A stretch of 64,000 nucleotides of DNA, taken from positions 1-64,000 of the forward strand of contig JARSSO010000021.1 of assembly GCA_029624765.1 (NCBI GenBank), written 5' to 3'. Below the pieces are notes generated by a model. That model was not told where the DNA came from, made no database searches, and saw only the letters and a list, made by a program, of their open reading frames with translations. Position 1 is the first letter of the stretch, and each line of letters starts with the position of its first letter. A program made the translations under genes and the position numbers. This DNA is from Candidatus Contendibacter sp. Lineage in GTDB: Bacteria; Pseudomonadota; Gammaproteobacteria; Competibacterales; Competibacteraceae. Below, piece after piece: positions 1 through 9,749 of this stretch.

Positions 1-113
1 TCCGATGCCACACCACGACATCTTGTGGCCTCCACGGGAGATCTCATTGAGCCGCAAATGATTTTGCTCGTGAAGGGCTGCCGTCTATTGATATTGCAAA
101 ATTCTTTTGCGAA

Positions 114-3100
114 TTGGTCGATCAATCTTTTCCTGCTAAAGAGTTTTCTATTGCTATTTCCGGGATGAATTCGACAACAACAGATCTTGAAGAAGTAGCA
201 CGGCAGGTAGGGTTAGCTGGTATTCTGGAATTCTCTGATGATCTACATGTGGCAGCCGAATGGCGTAATGATCGAGCACGATATCCCCGTACTATTGCAC
301 TTGCCAGCGGTTATAACGCTGGTGTGCATACCTTGAGCCATTATGCTCGCCCCCAAAGTTCTGACCTTGCACGAACCTTACTTGAAAATGCACGGGATAA
401 ATTAATGGATCGGGCTCCGGGTTCACCGGAAGTCCATCGCCAACTCTTATATGAGCTATTGACTGCTCCAGAACTGGAATCCCTACTTTCGCTTGAGACC
501 TGCGCGGAGTATCTGGCTCGTTGGGATTCCCTGCGACCCGAACAGGGCAACCGCGCCCCATGGATGGCCTTGCCTGCTCTTGGGCTGTTGGTAGATGAGA
601 AGTTGTTCGGCCCGGACCACTTGAGCAAACGGCTGGCTCTCAATCTGGCCACCGTCCAGCAAGTCAAAACCCTCCGAGCATCCGATCTTCGTGGCCGGGC
701 ACGACGGCGTTACCAGAATCCCGCCCGGCAAGCGGAAATGATCGAAGCGGTTGCCGCCGTGGAAGCCTACAGGGATGCGATTCAACGCGGTGTTGAAGGT
801 ACGCTTGATCTTGCCAAGGCGTTGGTCGTGGGTCGTCCGCCGAAGGATGAACCGGAAGAAGAGGAGACTCCTCCCACGCCTGAGCCGACACCTGAACCGA
901 ACCCGATTGATCCGCCTTCATGGGCTGGCGAATCTTCCGACGCACTCCTTGAGGGACGCGACGAGGATTTGGCCGCTATTGCCGATGCCATCGACGAAGC
1001 CTGGACAGCTTTCAATGAGGATCCCGGCGACGACATCGAAATTCCAGTTACCCTGCCGTCCAGCCAGCGTGAGGTGACCGGAACCACAGCGGTCAACCGC
1101 AAAGTGCTGGATTGGGTCCAGGCGTTTTGCAGTCAGGAGAATTGGGGTGGCTTTCTGGACACCTTGGAGATGTTCCTGCCGGTCGCGCTGGCCAGCGCGG
1201 CGGATCGGTCGCCGGTGTTTATCCGCCCGGATCGTGTCGTGAATATCGAGGGCGAGGAGCTTTCGCTGGAGGCATTGTTGACCGCCTGGGATGAGGATTT
1301 GCCGGGACTGATCGGGCGCCATACCCAACTGGCCACGACCTGGCAAGAATTTCAGGCGGTTCGCGCCGGGCTGTTGCCGCATCTCGGCAAGCTCATCTAT
1401 CACGCTCGCTCCTGGCTGGACGGGCGGCCCGAGATACTGGCGCAGGTTCGCCGTTATCTGGAACTGGCCGCCACCCTGTACCGCGAGACCCAGGAAAGCT
1501 ATCACGTCATGGCGTCGAGCAGTCCCGATTGGGCGCGGGCGACGCTGGAAGCACTCCTGGCGCTCGATATCGTGCAGGTGCGGGTCCATTTGCCCAACGG
1601 CAAGCTGGCCGCCAAGGCGGTGCTGTTGCCGACCCATCCCCTCTACCTGTGGCGCAACGAACGGCTCTCGACCCTGTTGCGCGGTCTCGCCAAAAGTACT
1701 TCCCTGGATGCCGGCGACCGCGAGGTCGTGCGCAAGGAGCTGGAGCGTCCGGAGCAATTTCTTTCCGTGGTGCGGCTGGGCAGCCTGCCGGCGGGGCACG
1801 GCTTGAGCCAGTTGCTCCCGCTCACCAGCCAGATTGAAGGATTGCCGGTATTCGAGAACCTGATCAACGCCTGTTCGGGAGCCGATGGTGCGCACGCCCT
1901 GCACCAGGCGCTGGACCAGTACATCACGCTGCACCCGAACCATCCCTATCCATTGCGGGTGGCCCTGATCAACCCGCCTCAGCCCGAAAATCTGATGATG
2001 GAGCTGGTGCGGCTGCTCAACGATTCGCGCTATCGGGGTGGCCAGAAGCTGGCGGCGGTCGATGCGGCGGTCTACGCCACTGGCCAGCACGCGGATCGCC
2101 TGCGTGCCGCACTGAGTTTCAGCGATACCCGCAAGGAAGACGAAGTACAGGAAAAGATCGCCGCCGACCGCCTGCGTTTGCATCTGGACGAAACCTGTCT
2201 GAGTGATGAATCGCCGGATTTGGGCGACATCGTGAACCGGATCAAGGCGCGGCCCTGCCATGTCGCGGCGATTTTCGATGAATCCACCATCCGTCTGCGC
2301 CAGCGGGGCGCGGGGCGGAATTTGCCGATGAGTCCGTTCTGCATCCGCTACGACGTGCAACTGGATCGCCGGTCCGGGCGAATCGAACTGCGCCCGCAGC
2401 CGGGCGAATCGCCGTTCAGTGAATTCCTTTTGTTGATGAATGAATTGGAAGGCAACCAGCGAGATGTGACGCCTCATGCCTATGCCGACGCCGAAGCGCT
2501 GGCCCATACCGCCGACGAAATTCTGCAAGGCGATCAACCCGCCGCTCGCTGGTTGTTTCTCGCCGACCGGGCGCTGCCGTCCGAAGCTGGAATGCGGTCG
2601 GTGCGGATTTGGGAACGGCGCGAGGGGATGCGCGATACGTTCCTGGCGGCGCGGGATTTTGGTCCGCTGGCCCGCCTGATTCGGCCGGTATTCGCCTACC
2701 CGCTCAACCTGACCGTAACCCCGGAACACATGAGCCGGCTGCTGCATCAGGGCGCGCGGCTGTTGGGCAGCGGGGTGTTGGACATCATCAAAAAGCAGGA
2801 TGGACAACCCGATCAGAAAAAGATCATCGGCTTTGCCGGCCTGCTGTTTGCCGCTCGTGACTTGCAGCACCGCTATCCGGGCGCGCTCGTGCTTTCCGTC
2901 GATCACCTGCTGGCGCGGCTTTGGCTGCGGACGGGAAAACGGGCGCTGGAGGATCGCTGCGATTTGCTGGTGTTGTGGAAAGACGAAACGACGGCGACGT
3001 TCCATCTGATCGCGGTGGAGGTCAAGGCGTCGAACAACGATCAGATCGAGACTGCCCGCCTGACTCATGCCGTGGAACAGATCGGCAACACCTTGGAGGC

Positions 3101-4688
3101 GGTGGAAGATGGACTCGCCGCCGCCTCGCTCCAGTCGCGCTCGCCGCTCTCGATCCCGCGTTGCGAAATGTTGAAACAGGTACTGGCCCGCGCCGCCCAG
3201 GCGCGTTCTGGGGATGCAGCGATGGATCGCGCAAACCGGTTGCGTTGGGGTGGCTGGCTGATGGAACTGTTCGCCACCGAAGCAGGAAAGAGGCCCCCAG
3301 TCCAGATCAGCGGTTGTGTGATCAGCGTGCTGCTGCGCCGGGAAGCCACTGGAATCACGGAGCCTTTCAAGTCAGCGCTGCAATGGCCGGTCACTCATCG
3401 GATACTCGGTCTGCCGGAAGTGGACGAACTATTGAATTGGGAACCCACCGCGCTGGCTGCCGTTACACCTCACCCTGTCTCGCCAGGCGATGTGGCCAAT
3501 ACCTCGGAAACATCTCCGTCCTCGTCGGTACACTACCCGGCCCCACCGCCCGAGATATTGAACACGCGGCTGCCGGCTCCTCCACAGGTATCGGTTCCGG
3601 ATCGTGTACCGGCAACCGTGCAGTCCACAACGTCGTCAAACCCGACAACTGAGCAAATCTGGCCGCCTCCGGTTAATGCGCTGGGGATGATCGGCCAATA
3701 TCAGGCAGTCGATTTGCTGGTCAAGCAAGCTCTATTCTCCAAAGCGACCGGCCAGCGCTTCTCCGATAAATTGCTGGTGGGTCCCGCCGGCGTGGGCAAG
3801 AGCACCCTAGCGCGAAACATCGGCGCGCTGCTGCTGAATCGGGAACCCCTGTTTTTCAGTGGTTCCGACTTGCGCCGTCCGGGCGATTTGCTAGAACGGC
3901 TCACGCAGGAAGGGTTGGTTCCGTCCGGGCCGGGAACCGGGACGGTGCAGGTCGAACCGTGCCTGATCTTCATTGACGAGGTCCATGGCATTTCGGCATC
4001 GGTAGCGACGGCGCTTCTGAGCGCCATGGATGATCGCCGCATCACCTCCATCGAGGGTAGTCTTTACGACTTCAACCAGGCGGTATTTCTGCTGGCGACC
4101 ACGGATCAGGGCAAGCTATCGGAGGCTTTTCAAAGCCGGCCCAATAAAACCTGGTTGCGTTCCTACACCCTGCACGAACTGGCGGGCATCGTCTGGCTGC
4201 GTGGCAAGGAGTGCCTCGATGGCGCGGAACTGTCGCGGGAAGCCTGTTACGAGATTGCCGCTCGCGCTCGTTGCAACCCACGACGCAGTGTCCGCGACCT
4301 GAGCGAGGCGTTGCGCCCGCATTTCTTCCATTGTGCTGGACAACAAATGGATGCTACCCCCTCGCTACAACAAGCCGCTGCCTTGATGACCCCGGAGAAC
4401 ATCGCGGTGTTCTACGAATCCCAGGGCATCGACTACAACGGTCTTGACGACGTGGCTCGTCGCTTCCTGCACTATCTCAAACAGCATGGTGCGGTTTCCG
4501 AAGCCACTTTGAGTCAGGCGCTCGGTTTGACGCACCGACAGGATTTTGTCGAAACGGCGGAATATCTGGTACGGCTGGGGTTGATCGAAACCTCACCAGC
4601 GGGGCGGAGTTTGACGCGGGAAGGAAGGCAGTATTTGATCGCCAGCCCACCCCCTGATCTGCGTCATCGGATTTCGCGCGCGATGTAG
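114..4688 (+). CDS. Large nuclease / RuvB-like AAA+ ATPase, putative defence protein
   Basis: A 1,524-residue protein. The middle has a PD-(D/E)XK-like core: an aspartate in DRCDLLVLW (about residue 945) followed by a strand ending EVKAS (about 968). A Pro/Ser-rich linker (about 1130-1200) leads to a AAA+ ATPase with Walker A GPAGVGKS (about 1223), Walker B LIFIDEVHG (about 1284), a LATTDQGKL sensor-1 region and an SRP finger-like arginine. The end (about 1440-1515) resembles the RuvB winged helix. The N-terminal two thirds recall the very large ATPases of phosphorothioation-dependent or related restriction systems, from memory only. The TTG start is weak: the frame is open back to a TGA at 48-50 with no ATG. 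Role in phage defence is inferred; partners would lie left of the window. Confidence 0.7.
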   Translation: MVDQSFPAKEFSIAISGMNSTTTDLEEVARQVGLAGILEFSDDLHVAAEWRNDRARYPRTIALASGYNAGVHTLSHYARPQSSDLARTLLENARDKLMDRAPGSPEVHRQLLYELLTAPELESLLSLETCAEYLARWDSLRPEQGNRAPWMALPALGLLVDEKLFGPDHLSKRLALNLATVQQVKTLRASDLRGRARRRYQNPARQAEMIEAVAAVEAYRDAIQRGVEGTLDLAKALVVGRPPKDEPEEEETPPTPEPTPEPNPIDPPSWAGESSDALLEGRDEDLAAIADAIDEAWTAFNEDPGDDIEIPVTLPSSQREVTGTTAVNRKVLDWVQAFCSQENWGGFLDTLEMFLPVALASAADRSPVFIRPDRVVNIEGEELSLEALLTAWDEDLPGLIGRHTQLATTWQEFQAVRAGLLPHLGKLIYHARSWLDGRPEILAQVRRYLELAATLYRETQESYHVMASSSPDWARATLEALLALDIVQVRVHLPNGKLAAKAVLLPTHPLYLWRNERLSTLLRGLAKSTSLDAGDREVVRKELERPEQFLSVVRLGSLPAGHGLSQLLPLTSQIEGLPVFENLINACSGADGAHALHQALDQYITLHPNHPYPLRVALINPPQPENLMMELVRLLNDSRYRGGQKLAAVDAAVYATGQHADRLRAALSFSDTRKEDEVQEKIAADRLRLHLDETCLSDESPDLGDIVNRIKARPCHVAAIFDESTIRLRQRGAGRNLPMSPFCIRYDVQLDRRSGRIELRPQPGESPFSEFLLLMNELEGNQRDVTPHAYADAEALAHTADEILQGDQPAARWLFLADRALPSEAGMRSVRIWERREGMRDTFLAARDFGPLARLIRPVFAYPLNLTVTPEHMSRLLHQGARLLGSGVLDIIKKQDGQPDQKKIIGFAGLLFAARDLQHRYPGALVLSVDHLLARLWLRTGKRALEDRCDLLVLWKDETTATFHLIAVEVKASNNDQIETARLTHAVEQIGNTLEAVEDGLAAASLQSRSPLSIPRCEMLKQVLARAAQARSGDAAMDRANRLRWGGWLMELFATEAGKRPPVQISGCVISVLLRREATGITEPFKSALQWPVTHRILGLPEVDELLNWEPTALAAVTPHPVSPGDVANTSETSPSSSVHYPAPPPEILNTRLPAPPQVSVPDRVPATVQSTTSSNPTTEQIWPPPVNALGMIGQYQAVDLLVKQALFSKATGQRFSDKLLVGPAGVGKSTLARNIGALLLNREPLFFSGSDLRRPGDLLERLTQEGLVPSGPGTGTVQVEPCLIFIDEVHGISASVATALLSAMDDRRITSIEGSLYDFNQAVFLLATTDQGKLSEAFQSRPNKTWLRSYTLHELAGIVWLRGKECLDGAELSREACYEIAARARCNPRRSVRDLSEALRPHFFHCAGQQMDATPSLQQAAALMTPENIAVFYESQGIDYNGLDDVARRFLHYLKQHGAVSEATLSQALGLTHRQDFVETAEYLVRLGLIETSPAGRSLTREGRQYLIASPPPDLRHRISRAM

Positions 4689-4749
4689 CTTGAAAGAAAA
4701 ATACCGCCATGGCCGTCGACGATACCCCAGTTGCCTTCACGCTGCTGGT

Positions 4750-5061
4750 GATGATCGTCCGTCATCGTCGGTGCTCTGCCCAGGCTGGGTCAGAACTCAC
4801 ATCGCCGAGGCCGGGCGCCATCGTGACACCGACCAGCGTACCGACCCCAGCCGGCTCGATCCGGCTACGGCGAAGACCGGTCTGAGCATGTTCAAGGCGG
4901 TGCAGCAGGGCATCGCGCCGGAGCAGGTGGCCGAGGCGGTGTTCGCCGCCGTCGAGCATGAGCGGTTCTACATTTTCACCCACCCGGAAAGCAAGACGGG
5001 CGTCGGCGTCCGCAAGGAGGATATCTTGCGGGAGCGGCCGCCGACCTTGTTGACGATTTGA
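4750..5061 (+). pseudogene. C-terminal remnant of a short-chain dehydrogenase
   Basis: The translated segment contains VLCPGWVRT, the post-catalytic cofactor-loop motif of classical short-chain dehydrogenases. A family-like C-terminus with AEAVFAAVEHERFYIFTHPE follows. The Rossmann fold with the glycine motif and the YxxxK active site are both missing, and no proper start is visible, so only the last third of the gene is left. It lies between the large ATPase gene and msrP, and was probably cut by an old rearrangement. Confidence 0.6.
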
Positions 5062-5243
5062 AGGCGGAGCCAGCCATACGCCTCAATAAAGGTTCTTCAA
5101 GGGCTCTTGCGGAGTTGGCTCATTTGGGACGGGGTTCGGCCCGCCAGGCTGGCTGAAGGCCGGCAACGGCAACCGCACGTCGGTGCAACTCGCAAAGTGG
5201 ACGCCGGTCACAATGCGTACCAACTCCCATCGAGACTTGCGCC

Positions 5244-6158
5244 ATGCTGATTCAACGCCCCGCCGATATTTCCCCGTCTGAAATCACCCCACCCGAGCTG
5301 TACGCGCGCCGCCGCGAGTTCCTGAAAACCGCCGCCGTGCTGGGCCTTGGCTCGCTGTTGTCCTCCGCCTGGCGCGAGGTACGGGCGGCGCCCCTCGCCG
5401 ATGATCTCAAGCCAACGCCCTACAAGGACATCACGTCCTACAACAACTTCTACGAATTCGGCCCCAGCAAGACCGATCCGGCCGAGAACGCCGGTAGCCT
5501 GAAAACCAAGCCCTGGACCGTGACGGTCGAGGGCCATTGCGAAAAACCGGGCCAGTACGCGCTGGAGGATTTCCTGGCCCCGCATCCGCCCGAGGAACGC
5601 ATCTATCGCCTGCGCTGCGTGGAAGCCTGGTCCATGGTCGTGCCGTGGCTCGGTATTCCATTGAACAAAATCCTGCCGCGCTTCCAACCCACCGCCAGCG
5701 CCAAGTACGTCGAATTCACCACTCTGCTCGACCCCGCGCAAATGCCGGGGCAACGCACCCGCTTGCTGCCCTGGCCCTATGTCGAGGGATTGCGGATGGA
5801 CGAAGCCATGCATCCGCTGACCCTGTTGGCGACGGGACTGTACGGCAAGGAACTGCCCAATCAGAACGGCGCTCCGCTGCGACTGGTCACACCGTGGAAA
5901 TACGGCTTCAAGAGCATCAAGTCCATCGTGAAAATCCGCTTTGTCGAGCAGCCGCCGCGCACCACTTGGGCCAGCGAAGGCCCGAGCGAATATGGCTTCT
6001 ACGCCAACGTCAATCCCGAAGTGGATCATCCGCGCTGGAGCCAGAAACGGGAACGGCGCATCGGCGAACTGTTCCGCCGCGACACGCTGCCGTTCAACGG
6101 CTACGCCGAACAGGTGGCCGGCCTCTATGCTGGGATGGACCTGCGCAAGAATTATTGA
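5244..6158 (+). CDS. msrP: Periplasmic methionine sulfoxide reductase, molybdopterin subunit MsrP
   Basis: A 304-residue member of the MsrP (YedY) sulfite-oxidase-like family, which repairs oxidised methionine in envelope proteins using a molybdenum cofactor. A twin-arginine signal ([13 protein letters not shown], residues about 22-34) precedes the mature protein. The motif [12 protein letters not shown] carries the molybdenum-ligating cysteine (Cys125), and [11 protein letters not shown] is also family-typical. Length matches the family. The usual membrane haem partner MsrQ is not next to it; an IS5 element lies 250 bp downstream, so msrQ may have been lost or may be elsewhere. Confidence 0.93.
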   Translation: MLIQRPADISPSEITPPELYARRREFLKTAAVLGLGSLLSSAWREVRAAPLADDLKPTPYKDITSYNNFYEFGPSKTDPAENAGSLKTKPWTVTVEGHCEKPGQYALEDFLAPHPPEERIYRLRCVEAWSMVVPWLGIPLNKILPRFQPTASAKYVEFTTLLDPAQMPGQRTRLLPWPYVEGLRMDEAMHPLTLLATGLYGKELPNQNGAPLRLVTPWKYGFKSIKSIVKIRFVEQPPRTTWASEGPSEYGFYANVNPEVDHPRWSQKRERRIGELFRRDTLPFNGYAEQVAGLYAGMDLRKNY

Positions 6159-6415
6159 GAGCGTAAATCCGCCGGCGGGCGCGAACCCTTCGGCGGTGGA
6201 CAATAAACCAGGGATTTCCAGGCACCTCACGCCAGGCAACGGCGGAATCGCCACCGTCAGCGTAAGAAAGCGGCGGGATTCCACTGGCTGGAGGTGTGGG
6301 CTCCAGCCAATGTGATGGGCGAGACAGAACACCGATTCAGCGACGCGAACGGCTATCGCCCGCAGCCGCGTCCCCAATTGCCGCACGAGCCGTTGGAACT
6401 ACCCCCACTGCTTAA

Positions 6416-7344
6416 GAGTATATCCAGCACAAAAGATGCTTAATCTCAATAATTTGGTAGGCTGTAGGCAAGGCAATCACTTTGGAGAGGACGTTATGGC
6501 CTACCACGAAATTTCCGATGGTTTTTGGAACCGAGTGGAACCCTTGTTGGAGCCTTTCAAGCGGAAAAAGTCGGGGGGCAGCCCGCCCCTGGATTTCCGG
6601 CGCCTCTTGAACGGTGTTTTCTACCTCCTCAAGACGGGCTGTCAGTGGGGCTATCTACCCCCCTGTTATGGTTCCAAAAGTGCGGTTCACGAGCACTTCC
6701 AGCGGTGGGCGCATGCCGGGGTGTTTGTCGAAATTTTCCGTTTATCTATTGAAGAATATCAAGAGTTGAACGGGATTGAATGGGAATGGCAGGCCATGGA
6801 CGGGGCGTTGATGCAAGCTCCCGTGCGAGGTCAACCCGTCTGCCTCGAAGACGAGGCTCTGGGGCGCAACCCGACGGATCGGGGCCGGAGTGGGAGCAAA
6901 ACTCATCTCCATGTCGACCAACAGGGCATACCGCTGGGGGTCACCCTGACCGGCGCCAACGTGCATGATAGCCGGTTGATCTCCCCGACCTTGGCCACGG
7001 ATATCCTCTTGCGGCCCGATCCGACGCCCGATCAGCCGCGGCACCTGTGCTTGGACAAGGGGTATGACTACCCCCGGGTCGAGCAAGAGGTGAAAGAACA
7101 CGCCTATATTCCCCACATTCGCCGCATCGGTGAGGAAAAAATCGCGGCTGGGGAAAAAACCCATCCGGCCCGCCGTTGGGTCGTCGAACGAACCATCGCT
7201 TGGATCAAAGGCTTTCGGGCGATTCGGACTCGCTACTTTTGTCAGGCACGAAATTACTTGGCGATGATTCATTTGGCCTGCGCCCTGATTGTCTCCAGAA
7301 AGCTGGAGACCGTTTGAAAAGCAAATATTGTGCCGGATATCCTC
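6416..7344 (+). mobile_element. IS5-family insertion sequence (929 bp) with TTAA target duplication
   Basis: Imperfect terminal inverted repeats of about 27 bp begin GAGTATATCCAGCACAA on the left and GAGGATATCCGGCACAA on the right (reverse complement). They are flanked by TTAA at 6412-6415 and 7345-7348, a target duplication. One transposase gene fills the element. It sits at the truncated 5' end of the phage portal gene. Confidence 0.88.
6496..7317 (+). CDS. IS5-family DDE transposase
   Basis: About 273 residues, intact. The DDE residues sit in AMDGALMQAP (first D), LCLDKGYDYPR (second D) and RRWVVERTIAWIKGF (E, with the RxxxE-type IS5 signature). ATG at 6496 follows a good ribosome site (GGAGAGG at about 6484). 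An earlier in-frame start at 6436 lies close to the inverted repeat and is less likely. It catalyses cut-and-paste movement of the surrounding element and is probably still functional. Confidence 0.9.
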   Translation: MAYHEISDGFWNRVEPLLEPFKRKKSGGSPPLDFRRLLNGVFYLLKTGCQWGYLPPCYGSKSAVHEHFQRWAHAGVFVEIFRLSIEEYQELNGIEWEWQAMDGALMQAPVRGQPVCLEDEALGRNPTDRGRSGSKTHLHVDQQGIPLGVTLTGANVHDSRLISPTLATDILLRPDPTPDQPRHLCLDKGYDYPRVEQEVKEHAYIPHIRRIGEEKIAAGEKTHPARRWVVERTIAWIKGFRAIRTRYFCQARNYLAMIHLACALIVSRKLETV

Positions 7345-8526
7345 TTAACCAAACGTCCGCCACAACGCCAACTATCCCACCCGTTACTGAGCGCGTTTGC
7401 TCAGGACTGCACCTGGCAAAACGACAGCCTGGACGTGTTCTGGGGCGGGTTCATGCTGGAGGCGAAAGCGCGCGGCTCGATGTTGTTGTTGGTGGACATG
7501 CCGACCGCGCTCGAGACCGACCGCGCCACGCCGTATCTGGTGGCCATCGCCCCGGAACGGGTGACGCGCTACCGGTTGGATGCGCGCGGGCAACTGGCCG
7601 AGGTGGCGTTCACGGATACCGCCGAGATCGCCGGCAAAGCGACGGTGGTGACCCGGCGCTACGACGCCCAGGGCTGGGCGGTGCTGGAGGGGGACAAGAC
7701 CCTCGACGCGGGGACGCACGACTTGGGCGTGTGCCCGATCCTCGCCTTCACCGAAGCGGGGCTGTTCCCCCACGTCGGCCCGTTCGCCACCGTCGCCGAC
7801 CTGAGCAAGCGCCTGTACAACCTGCGGTCGGAACTGGATGAAATCCTGCGCGCGCAAACGTTCTCGCTGCTGGCCTACCAGGTGCCCAGCGCCGACCAGG
7901 TGACGTTCAACCCCGGCCAGGTGGCGGAAACCTTCAGCACCGAGGCGCTCCTTATTTATGGCGCCGAAGCCCCGCGGTTCATCGCTCCGCCAGACGGGCC
8001 GGCCACCATCTACCAAGCCGTCATTGCCCAGGTGGAAAGCCTGATCCGCGACGCGGCGTTGTACGTGGATATTCCAGAAAGCCGGGCCACGGAAAGCGGC
8101 GTCGCCCTGGCGCTGCGGTTCCAGGCGCTCAATGCCGCCCTCGTCGCGTTCGCCCGGCGGATGGAGGACTTCGAGCGCCGGATGTGGGATGTGGTCGTCC
8201 GCTGGCTGGGGATCGCCACCCCGCCCGCCATCAGTTGGAGCAAGGACTACAGCCTGACCGACCTGAAGCTGGAAATCGAGATTGCCCAGAACATGGCCGC
8301 CCTGGGCGCGCCGCCGGCCTACCAGGCCGAGAAGCTCAAGCAGCTCATGGCACTCGACCTGTCCAGCCTCGACCCGGCGACGCTGGAAAGCCTGCTGCTG
8401 GCGGCGGACGAGCCGGGGCAGGAACCGCCCTCACCCCCGACCCCTCTCCCGGGGGGAGAGGGGAGCGCGACGTCCGCATCCTCAACCCCTCTCCCCCCGG
8501 GAGAGGGGCAGGGGGTGAGGGCATGA
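7330..8526 (+). pseudogene. Phage portal protein, N-terminus removed by IS5 insertion
   Basis: The open frame starts inside the right inverted repeat of the IS element, and phage sequence begins at about 7345. Features such as VFWGGFMLEAKARG, a helical region around RRMEDFERRMWDVVVRWLG and a C-terminal QAEKLKQL segment fit a DUF4055-like head-tail portal, but the usual first 80-100 residues are missing. The last 30 residues are encoded by a palindromic repeat (8428-8521) and are not portal-like. Its stop overlaps the next start codon (ATGA at 8523). The portal would be the ring through which DNA is packaged; here it is probably non-functional. Confidence 0.7.
8428..8521. repeat. REP-like double-hairpin repeat at the portal/gp10-like junction
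   Basis: The outer arms are near-perfect inverted repeats: CCCTCACCCCCGACCCCTCT on the left and its near-complement ending AGGGGGTGAGGG on the right. A second pair of AGAGGGG/CCCCTCT arms lies inside. It is translated in the portal frame as Pro/Gly-rich residues (PTPLPGGEG twice) and ends one base before the next gene's ATG. Such CCCTCTCC palindromes are dispersed repeats in many high-GC proteobacteria. Confidence 0.8.
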
Positions 8527-9008
8527 TCGAAGTCAACCCGAAAGGCCTGGAACGCATCCGCGCCGACTTCGCCCGGCTGGTGCCCGAAACGCAGCGCCAG
8601 GTGGTGCGCGGGCTGGCCGATGTCGCCTTCGCCACCGCCCAGGATCAGGTCGATACCCATACGAAAACCGGCGCGCTGGCCCGTTCGCTGCGGTTGCAAT
8701 CCGATGGCGACGGCGGTTGGATCATCGGCCACGATCAGCAAATGGCGCCCCATGCGGTGTTCGTGCATTGGGGCACGCGGCCGCATGAGATTCGACCCAA
8801 GAACAAGAAGGTGTTGCGCTGGGTAGGCGAGAAGGGCGCGACCACCCGGAACGCGCAAGGCCGCTTTGTGTCCGGCACGAAATTTGTCTTCGCCCGCTTC
8901 GTCCATCATCCCGGCTACGCCGGCGACGCCTGGCTGGTGAAGGCTGCCGACGAAGCCGTCCGCCAATTCGACGCCGTTGTGCGTCGCGTCCAACCGCCCA
9001 CGAGCTGA
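8523..9008 (+). CDS. Phage tail-completion / HK97 gp10-like protein
   Basis: A 161-residue protein. The pattern of an N-terminal helix, TKTGALARSLR, a central VHWGTRPHEIRPKN strand and FARFVHHPGYAGDAWLVKA near the end is typical of HK97 gp10-like or virion-morphogenesis proteins that finish the head-tail joint. The ATG overlaps the portal stop (ATGA), so the two are translationally coupled. It is intact and in the usual phage order after the portal. Function is assigned by motif pattern. Confidence 0.65.
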   Translation: MIEVNPKGLERIRADFARLVPETQRQVVRGLADVAFATAQDQVDTHTKTGALARSLRLQSDGDGGWIIGHDQQMAPHAVFVHWGTRPHEIRPKNKKVLRWVGEKGATTRNAQGRFVSGTKFVFARFVHHPGYAGDAWLVKAADEAVRQFDAVVRRVQPPTS

Positions 9009-9010
9009 CC

Positions 9011-9328
9011 ATGGCCCTGACCCTGACCTACCACGACGCCTATCTCGCCCCGCTGATTGCCGCCAAGGAGGCCTGGGAAACCCGCGCCATCGCCGACGTG
9101 GCCGAACTCGGAACGTTCCCCGACCCGTGGCCGGCAAAGCTGGCGGTGTTGCGCGCCTATCTCCTGTGCTGCCTGGAAAGCCTGGCCGACGAGAGCGACG
9201 TGTTCAGCGCCAAGCTCAAGCAGTACCGCCAGGAGTGGGCGGCCACCCTGCAAGCCGCCCGGATCGCCGCCAACACGGCGGCGGACACCCCGACCCGGCT
9301 GTTCACCGTGCCGATTCAGCGAGGTTGA
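9011..9328 (+). CDS. Phage structural-module protein of unknown function
   Basis: A 105-residue, mostly helical protein two bases after the gp10-like gene and one base before the next gene, clearly part of the same module. I recognise no domain. Its position between a gp10-like and a minor-tail-like gene suggests a connector or tail-assembly role, by context only. Confidence 0.55.
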   Translation: MALTLTYHDAYLAPLIAAKEAWETRAIADVAELGTFPDPWPAKLAVLRAYLLCCLESLADESDVFSAKLKQYRQEWAATLQAARIAANTAADTPTRLFTVPIQRG

Positions 9329-9329
9329 A

Positions 9330-9749
9330 ATGCCGCCCTTGACCGCCGCCGAGCTGTTAATCCACCTGCGCGATACCCTGGCCGACCTGGACGGCGTGGC
9401 CAGTTGCAAAATCGGCCTGGAAGCGAACATCACGCCGGATCAATACCCGCTGATCCGGCTGGTGCCCGCTCGGCTTCGACCGGCGGTCGGCCTGGGCTAT
9501 CGCCAGACGCTGGACCTGACGATCTACTTCGGCGACGCCCTACTGGAAGCCGCCGACGGCCTGGAAGCGGTCTACGAGCGGCTGTTAGGGATGGAGGAGG
9601 CGATTCGCGCCGCCGTGCTGACCGTCGCCCCGGCGACGGCGACGACGGCCGGCCAACGGCTGCGCGTCCGCGCGGTGGAAACGCTGTTCGACGAGGACCG
9701 GCTACCCCATTACAAATTAATGGCGAGCCGCTTTGAGGTGGAGGGATAG
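9330..9749 (+). CDS. Phage minor tail/connector-type protein
   Basis: A 139-residue protein starting at ATG 9330, just after the TGA of the previous gene. The pattern LTAAELLIHLRDTLADLDG, then YPLIRLVPARLRP and DLTIYFGDALLEAADGLEAVYERLL, resembles small head-tail connector or tail-terminator proteins encoded after gp10-like genes. That is a context-based reading. The + strand phage module ends here. Confidence 0.5.
   Translation: MPPLTAAELLIHLRDTLADLDGVASCKIGLEANITPDQYPLIRLVPARLRPAVGLGYRQTLDLTIYFGDALLEAADGLEAVYERLLGMEEAIRAAVLTVAPATATTAGQRLRVRAVETLFDEDRLPHYKLMASRFEVEG

Noticed and set aside
918..3068. A 716-codon - strand frame opposite the large ATPase gene
   Set aside because: High-GC shadow of the real gene: Gln/Arg/His-rich composition, no domain, and the + strand protein has clear motifs.
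114..4688. Naming the first gene dptH/dndH
   Set aside because: The resemblance is from memory, and the C-terminal motor is RuvB-like rather than HerA-like, so a family name would overstate the evidence.
6262..6411. A short frame before the IS5 element (KKAAGFHWLEVWAP...)
   Set aside because: It could be a remnant of a phage or antitoxin-like gene, but it has no start, no family I recognise and does not rejoin the portal frame across the insertion.
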